NCBI GenBank assembly: GCA_037444075.1 | Contig: JBBIND010000002.1 | Location: 144,561 to 208,560 of the forward strand | DNA length: 64,000 bases | Direction of reading: 5' to 3' | From: JBBIND01 sp037444075 | Lineage (GTDB): Bacteria; Acidobacteriota; Terriglobia; Bryobacterales; Bryobacteraceae | Part shown: positions 59,937 through 64,000 of the stretch, piece after piece | How the letters are laid out: every line of letters begins with the position of its first letter | Position numbering within the stretch: the first letter of the stretch is position 1 | Program-made: the position numbers and the translations under genes | The notes under the pieces: generated by a model | Seen by the model: the letters and a program-made list of their open reading frames with translations, nothing else | The model's database searches: none | Told to the model about the DNA's origin: nothing

Positions 59937-60815
59937 GTGAGCTGGTTGTTGCGTTTGACGGCCTCGGCCGGGCTGTTCGCCTTCACCGTGCTTTCGGCCG
60001 GGGCCCAGCCTGCGCCCGTCTTGAGCGAACCGCTGAAGGAGTGGGCCAGGCAAATCGAAGAAGCCGGAGCGGCGCCAGTCTACCTGGTTCCCGTTTACAC
60101 GGATCCGGCCAGAAACGAAATCTACCTCGGCGAAGACGTTCAGCAGCGGGCCGTGGTCGGGCGCTATCTGCGGGACGAGACGTTCGTAGCCCATTTCCTG
60201 GGCATGCACGCTCTGGCCGTCAGCCACCAGGGACCCGAGGGTAGCTGGCATTTCATTCTTCTCAACATGGCCCGGGCAGTGGATTGGAAGGGCGCCGACC
60301 AAGCCATGCTGGCTCACGAACTAGGCCACCTCTGGCTCCGCGTTCAGCACTTTCCGGTACCCGCCTATACCGGCGCTGCGGATGCCTGTGTAAACGCTTC
60401 GGCGGGGGACATTGTCCAGCACTTCGTCATCCGCAAGGAACTGGTCCGCCGCGGCATTGACTTCCTTCCCTATTGGCTGCCCAACCTCCGGCGAGCGCTG
60501 TCAGCACTGGAATCAGGCGCCAACCCGGATGCCGGGCCGCGGCCTCTGTGCCAGGCTATCTCGCAGGCAGTGTTGTGGATAGACGTACAAGCAGGTCTTG
60601 CCGAAGCCGACTGGAGCGATCGGCAGCGGTTTCTGGAGGCTCTTGAAAGCGGCTTCCCTGCATTGCGGCAGCACGCGGAGCCACTGTTGGAATACCTGAA
60701 GAGCCTCGACCTGGAAGATCGCCAGCAACACCTGCGAGGATTGCTGGCGGCAGCGGCGCGTTTGCAGCAACTGGCCCGGGAGTTGGCCGCCAGCGAGCCG
60801 CCCCCGGCTGCCTAG
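59937..60815 (+). CDS. secreted HExxH metalloprotease-like protein
   Basis: From the GTG at 59937 the protein begins VSWLLRLTASAGLFAFTVLSAGAQ, a signal peptide. The mature part has LAHELGHLWLRVQHFP near residue 120, a zincin HExxH motif with a helix of the expected type, but no obvious third ligand motif. The rest is alpha-helical (LESGANPDAG, EPLLEYLKSLDLEDRQQHL). No named family is recognised. Length 292. A GTG at 59928 is possible if the -10 box is misread. Confidence 0.75.
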   Translation: MSWLLRLTASAGLFAFTVLSAGAQPAPVLSEPLKEWARQIEEAGAAPVYLVPVYTDPARNEIYLGEDVQQRAVVGRYLRDETFVAHFLGMHALAVSHQGPEGSWHFILLNMARAVDWKGADQAMLAHELGHLWLRVQHFPVPAYTGAADACVNASAGDIVQHFVIRKELVRRGIDFLPYWLPNLRRALSALESGANPDAGPRPLCQAISQAVLWIDVQAGLAEADWSDRQRFLEALESGFPALRQHAEPLLEYLKSLDLEDRQQHLRGLLAAAARLQQLARELAASEPPPAA

Positions 60816-60869
60816 TGCCAAGAAAACAAAGATTGTTTGTGGCCTACCGTGTTGCCGCTCCCAGGGCGG

Positions 60870-60875
60870 TATGAT
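60870..60875 (+). promoter_or_regulatory. candidate -10 box of the mreBCD operon
   Basis: TATGAT stands alone in the 181-base gap before mreB, about 120 bases upstream of its ATG. No -35 hexamer occurs at a normal distance. The leader between it and mreB is long enough for regulation but no known riboswitch was recognised. Confidence 0.35.
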
Positions 60876-60996
60876 ACGCTTTGTAGGGACTGCATTTGTC
60901 CGCATCTGCCCGGTTAAGTTGCTCCAATTCGTTCGTGTTTGTCTGGCCTGAACAGGCAGGCCGTGCGCTGATGCAGGCGCCCTCGGCTAGCAACCC

Positions 60997-62022
60997 ATGA
61001 GTATCCGGTCCATTTTCAGTCTTTTTTCGTCCGACCTGGCGATTGACCTGGGCACCGCCAACACGGTGGTGTTCGCCAAGAACAACGGCATCGTCGTCAA
61101 TGAACCGTCCATCGTCGCCATCAACAAGACCACGGGTGAAGTGGTGGCGGTTGGGCGAGACGCGAAGGAGATGCTGGGCCGCACGCCCGGCAACATCGTT
61201 GCCATCCGTCCGATGAAGGACGGCGTTATCGCCGACTTCAAAGTCACCGAGCGGATGCTCAACTACTTCATTCAGAAAGCGCACGGACGCCGCATTATGG
61301 TGCATCCGCGCATTGTCATCGGCGTTCCGAGTGAGATCACCCCGGTCGAGAAGCGCGCCGTGATCGACTCGGCTTACCGGGCCAAGGCGAGCGAAGTGCA
61401 CCTGGTGGAGCAGGCCATGGTGGCCGCTATCGGCGCGGGTTTGCCCATCACCGAGCCGAGCGGCAACATGATTGTGGACATCGGCGGCGGCACCACGGAC
61501 GTGGCGGTCATTTCCTTGAGCGGCATCGTTTACTCGCGTTCCGTACGCGTGGCGGGCAATGAAATTGATGAGGCTATCATTCAGTATCTGAAGCGCAAGT
61601 ACAATCTGCTGGTGGGCGAAAGGACCGCGGAGCAGATCAAGATGCAGATTGGCTCTGCCTTCCCGCTGGATAGGCCTCTGACCATGGAGATCAAGGGGCG
61701 CAACCTGATTGAAGGCGTGCCCAAGACGCTGACGGTGGATGACACCGAGATTCGTGAGGCGGTTTCCGAGTGTGTCGGGACGATTATCAACGCCATTCGC
61801 GTAGCCCTCGAGCGGACGCCTCCGGAGTTGAGCGCTGACATCAGCGACCGGGGCATCGTTCTGACCGGCGGGGGAGCCTTGTTGAAGAACCTGGACAAGA
61901 GAATCCGCGAAGAAACGGGATTGCCCGTTTCGATTGCCGAGGACCCTCTGGCGTGCGTCGCGCTTGGTACAGGCCAAATGCTGACGGATTTCCGGCTGCT
62001 GCGCAAGATCGCGATTGAATAG
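60997..62022 (+). CDS. mreB: rod-shape-determining protein MreB
   Basis: Actin-like filament protein directing cell-wall elongation. Phosphate 1 loop AIDLGTANTVV, phosphate 2 loop IVDIGGGTTDVAVIS and the adenosine motif LTGGGALLKNLD are present, and the sequence is typical throughout (VVAVGRDAKEMLGRTPGNI, RIVIGVPSEITPVE). The N-terminal SIRSIFSLFSSD helix binds the membrane in homologues. Length 341. First gene of mreB-mreC-mreD-mrdA; the RodZ-like protein at 32461 is its likely partner. Confidence 0.98.
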   Translation: MSIRSIFSLFSSDLAIDLGTANTVVFAKNNGIVVNEPSIVAINKTTGEVVAVGRDAKEMLGRTPGNIVAIRPMKDGVIADFKVTERMLNYFIQKAHGRRIMVHPRIVIGVPSEITPVEKRAVIDSAYRAKASEVHLVEQAMVAAIGAGLPITEPSGNMIVDIGGGTTDVAVISLSGIVYSRSVRVAGNEIDEAIIQYLKRKYNLLVGERTAEQIKMQIGSAFPLDRPLTMEIKGRNLIEGVPKTLTVDDTEIREAVSECVGTIINAIRVALERTPPELSADISDRGIVLTGGGALLKNLDKRIREETGLPVSIAEDPLACVALGTGQMLTDFRLLRKIAIE

Positions 62023-62046
62023 CAGCAGTCTCTGCACGGTGAGGTA

Positions 62047-63120
62047 ATGGAGTACTTCTTCAACCGTTATCGAAACCTCACTGTTCTGCTCCTGGTGATT
62101 GCCGCCCAACTGGTGCTGCTCGCCTTCCAGATTCGTGGCGAAAAGGATATGCCCTTGATCCGGTCCTGGGCCGTCACCGGCATCACGCCGCTGGCCAAGG
62201 CCCTGGAGTCTCTGCGCGGAGGCGTCACCGGATTTTTCAGCAACTACGTTCACCTCGTCGGCGTAGAGAAGGAGAACGAGCGCCTCTCCGTACAGGTCGA
62301 CAAGCTCAAAATGGAAAACCAGTTCCTGCGAAAGGAACTAGCCACCGCTGACCGGGCACAGACGTTGAGCCTCTTTCAGTCCCGCAGTCCCTCCCGCACC
62401 GTGGCGGCGCGCATCGTCGGGACCGGGAGCGGGGCGAACTCGAGGGTGGTTTTCATCGACCGCGGCGCGAACCATGAAGTGGCCGCGGGGATGGCCGTCA
62501 TCACGCCGGATGGCATTGTCGGCAAAGTGCGCGCAGCGTACCCTGCCGCCTCGCAGGTGGTGTTGATCACCGACCCCAGCTTCGCCGCCGGGGTAGTCAC
62601 GGAGAAGCACTCCGTTCCTGGAACTCTGAAAGGACGGGGGCACGGCCTTTGCCTGGTGGATCATGTGCAGAACGAGGAAAAGGTCGAGGCAGGCGAGTGG
62701 ATTTACACCTCCGGCGATGACAGGGTCTTCCCGCGTGGCCTGCCGGTGGGCCAGGTTCAGGTGGCCAAGTCCGGCAGGATGTTCAAGGAGTTGCTCGTTC
62801 TCCCCAGCGGCTTGGAGCGCGGCCTGGAGGAGGTTCTGGTAGTGATTGAGGGTGTTCACCAGCCCTTGCCTGGGACAGTGGGAGCCATTCCCAACCCGAA
62901 GCTGTTGCCCCCGCCGCCACCGTTGCAGGGGCAGGAAGAAAAGGCAGCGCAGCATTCTTCCGGCGGTTTGAGCACTGATGCGGACAGATTGCGTGAACGC
63001 TATCAGCGCAGCCGGGAGTCCCAGGAGCGCAGTACCGGAGAAACTCCGCCTGGCTCTACTCCGTCCAGTCCGCCGCAAGGGGAGGCGAGCTCTCAGCCCG
63101 CGCCGCAGCGAAGCCCATGA
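62047..63120 (+). CDS. mreC: rod-shape-determining protein MreC
   Basis: Periplasmic scaffold of the elongasome. A short cytoplasmic start and a membrane segment (about 11-28, LTVLLLVIAAQLVLLAFQI) lead to a coiled coil (about 73-105, VEKENERLSVQVDKLKMENQ) and two beta domains (VAARIVGTGSGANSRVVFIDRG, GMAVITPDGIVGKVRAAYP). The last 75 residues are a Pro/Ser/Gln-rich tail longer than in most MreC proteins. It lies 24 bases after mreB and overlaps mreD by 4 bases. Confidence 0.95.
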   Translation: MEYFFNRYRNLTVLLLVIAAQLVLLAFQIRGEKDMPLIRSWAVTGITPLAKALESLRGGVTGFFSNYVHLVGVEKENERLSVQVDKLKMENQFLRKELATADRAQTLSLFQSRSPSRTVAARIVGTGSGANSRVVFIDRGANHEVAAGMAVITPDGIVGKVRAAYPAASQVVLITDPSFAAGVVTEKHSVPGTLKGRGHGLCLVDHVQNEEKVEAGEWIYTSGDDRVFPRGLPVGQVQVAKSGRMFKELLVLPSGLERGLEEVLVVIEGVHQPLPGTVGAIPNPKLLPPPPPLQGQEEKAAQHSSGGLSTDADRLRERYQRSRESQERSTGETPPGSTPSSPPQGEASSQPAPQRSP

Positions 63121-63650
63121 GTGAGTACACCGACGCCAGGGTAGACACGAGCAGCAGGGCGGTCGAGAGGTCCCACCTGTCTCTCCCGGTGCTGCTGTTG
63201 GTTGCCTTGGGAGCCGTGTTGTTCCAGGTCTACGTCCCACTGTTCTTCGAGTTTCTGACGTTTCTGGAACTGCCCCTGCTCGTCACGGTCTACTTTGGGT
63301 TGGCGCGGCGCCAGGCTGTATCCGGTTTGTTATACGGAGCCGCCATTGGTCTGGCCCAGGATTCCCTTTCCCATCAACCTTTGGGCATGTTCGGCATTGC
63401 CAAGACACTGGTGGGGTACTCCGCGGCTTCGCTCAGCCAGCGTCTGGACGCAGACAACCCGATGCTGAGGCTCCTGCTGGGTTTCTTCTTCTTCCTCTTT
63501 CACCATTTCTTCTACTGGCTGCTGACATGGCTGCTGCTATCGCAGAGCTTGGGTTTCGCGTTTCTGCAGACGCTGATTGCCGGGTTGATGAACGCCCTGG
63601 TGGCTGTTCCCCTTTTCCATGTTTTGGATAGACTAAGGGGTAGGAATTGA
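63117..63650 (+). CDS. mreD: rod-shape-determining protein MreD
   Basis: A 177-residue membrane protein with about five hydrophobic segments, starting in an ATGA overlap with mreC. LPVLLLVALGAVLFQVYVPLFF, SGLLYGAAIGLAQDSLSHQPLGMFGIAKTLVGY and the aromatic FFFFLFHHFFYWLLTWLLL region fit the MreD family, which is weakly conserved; the operon position makes the assignment firm. It bridges MreC to the membrane part of the elongasome. Confidence 0.92.
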   Translation: MSEYTDARVDTSSRAVERSHLSLPVLLLVALGAVLFQVYVPLFFEFLTFLELPLLVTVYFGLARRQAVSGLLYGAAIGLAQDSLSHQPLGMFGIAKTLVGYSAASLSQRLDADNPMLRLLLGFFFFLFHHFFYWLLTWLLLSQSLGFAFLQTLIAGLMNALVAVPLFHVLDRLRGRN

Positions 63651-63666
63651 GAGGGCCGCTCCTCCC

Positions 63667-64000
63667 GTGAAGCCGGTTGCTTGGGCACGAGAGTCAGAAA
63701 CTTTTCAGGAAAGGCCCTACCTGTCCGACGATTCCAAGGTCGCCTCCGGGAAGATCGCGATCTTCCAGTACGCTACGATCGCCGTGTTCCTGTTCCTGGT
63801 GTCCGGGTTTTGGGGGCTGCAGGTAGGCCAGCCTGATTACTACACCGAGCGTGCGGAGCGGAACCGAATCAAAGCTCTGCCTTTGCTGGCTCCGCGGGGC
63901 AAGATACTGGACCGCGAGGGGCGGATCATGGTGGACAACCACTCCTCATTCAGTTTGCTGCTCTCCAGGGAGAATCTCCTCCCGGCGCAAGTGAAAGTTC
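63667..64000 (+). CDS. mrdA: penicillin-binding protein 2 (partial, cut by window end)
   Basis: The first 111 codons are present. From GTG at 63667 (GAGAGGG upstream) the protein has a cytoplasmic start, a membrane segment (ATIAVFLFLVSGFWGLQVGQ) and NRIKALPLLAPRGKILDREG followed by RIMVDN, the class B PBP2 N-terminal signature. The transpeptidase domain lies beyond the window. It is the elongation-specific transpeptidase that works with MreBCD, and follows mreD by 16 bases. Confidence 0.93.
   Translation, partial: MKPVAWARESETFQERPYLSDDSKVASGKIAIFQYATIAVFLFLVSGFWGLQVGQPDYYTERAERNRIKALPLLAPRGKILDREGRIMVDNHSSFSLLLSRENLLPAQVKV

Noticed and set aside
60852..60875. TTGCCG plus TATGAT as an mreB promoter
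   Set aside because: The hexamers are only 12 bases apart, too close for a sigma-70 promoter; only the -10-like box is reported, at low confidence.

Overview
The window is about 64 kb of GC-rich chromosome that looks like an acidobacterium of the Bryobacter/Solibacter group. The clearest signs are a 1205-residue secreted Ig-like protein ending in the long C-terminal domain described from Solibacter-type bacteria, several exported enzymes with twin-arginine-like signals (aldo/keto reductases, a Gfo/Idh/MocA oxidoreductase, a superoxide dismutase, a beta-propeller), a DUF1080 protein and secreted amidohydrolases. Assignment to this group is inference from gene content; there is no rRNA gene. 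No CRISPR array, prophage or intact insertion sequence was seen.

Layout. 0-7 kb: the end of a histidine kinase, a RidA/NYN pair, a two-subunit B12-dependent acyl-CoA mutase with isobutyryl-CoA-mutase-like active-site residues, the adenosyltransferase that would supply its cofactor, and an enoyl-CoA hydratase/3-hydroxyacyl-CoA dehydrogenase that reads as one fused enzyme broken by a single-base frameshift. 7-11.5 kb: a four-gene operon (ABC ATPase, ABC-2 permease, GldG-like protein, DUF4340 protein) behind a near-consensus promoter. 11.5-16 kb: a nicotinate phosphoribosyltransferase/nicotinamidase chimera, rsfS, hpt, tRNA-Gln fused closely to a downstream secreted-protein gene, and lineage-specific unknowns. 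16-20 kb: the giant Ig-like protein with a strong terminator. 20-23 kb: a decayed region with a degenerate response regulator, a possible BON fragment and an alpha-galactosidase-like pseudogene, next to tRNA-Ile(CAT).

23-33 kb: lysC-cmk, an NfrB-like membrane glycosyltransferase, and a surface-glycan-type run of one glycosyltransferase and two methyltransferases. 32-44 kb: mostly housekeeping: rodZ, pgsA, hfq-hflX, a cation efflux protein, polX, a Nudix hydrolase, and an operon running from a phosphoglucose-isomerase-like gene through a 47-residue membrane microprotein to rph and rdgB; then a TgpA-like transglutaminase. 45-60 kb: secreted hydrolases and oxidoreductases interspersed with ruvA-ruvB-folK and rsmE. 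61-64 kb: the cell-shape operon mreB-mreC-mreD-mrdA, cut by the window edge.

A recurring feature is the start of isolated genes: at eight of them a -10-like hexamer sits 6-8 bases before the start codon with no clear Shine-Dalgarno sequence, which suggests many leaderless mRNAs. Other genes have strong GGAGG sites, so both modes seem to coexist. This pattern was used to choose several start codons.
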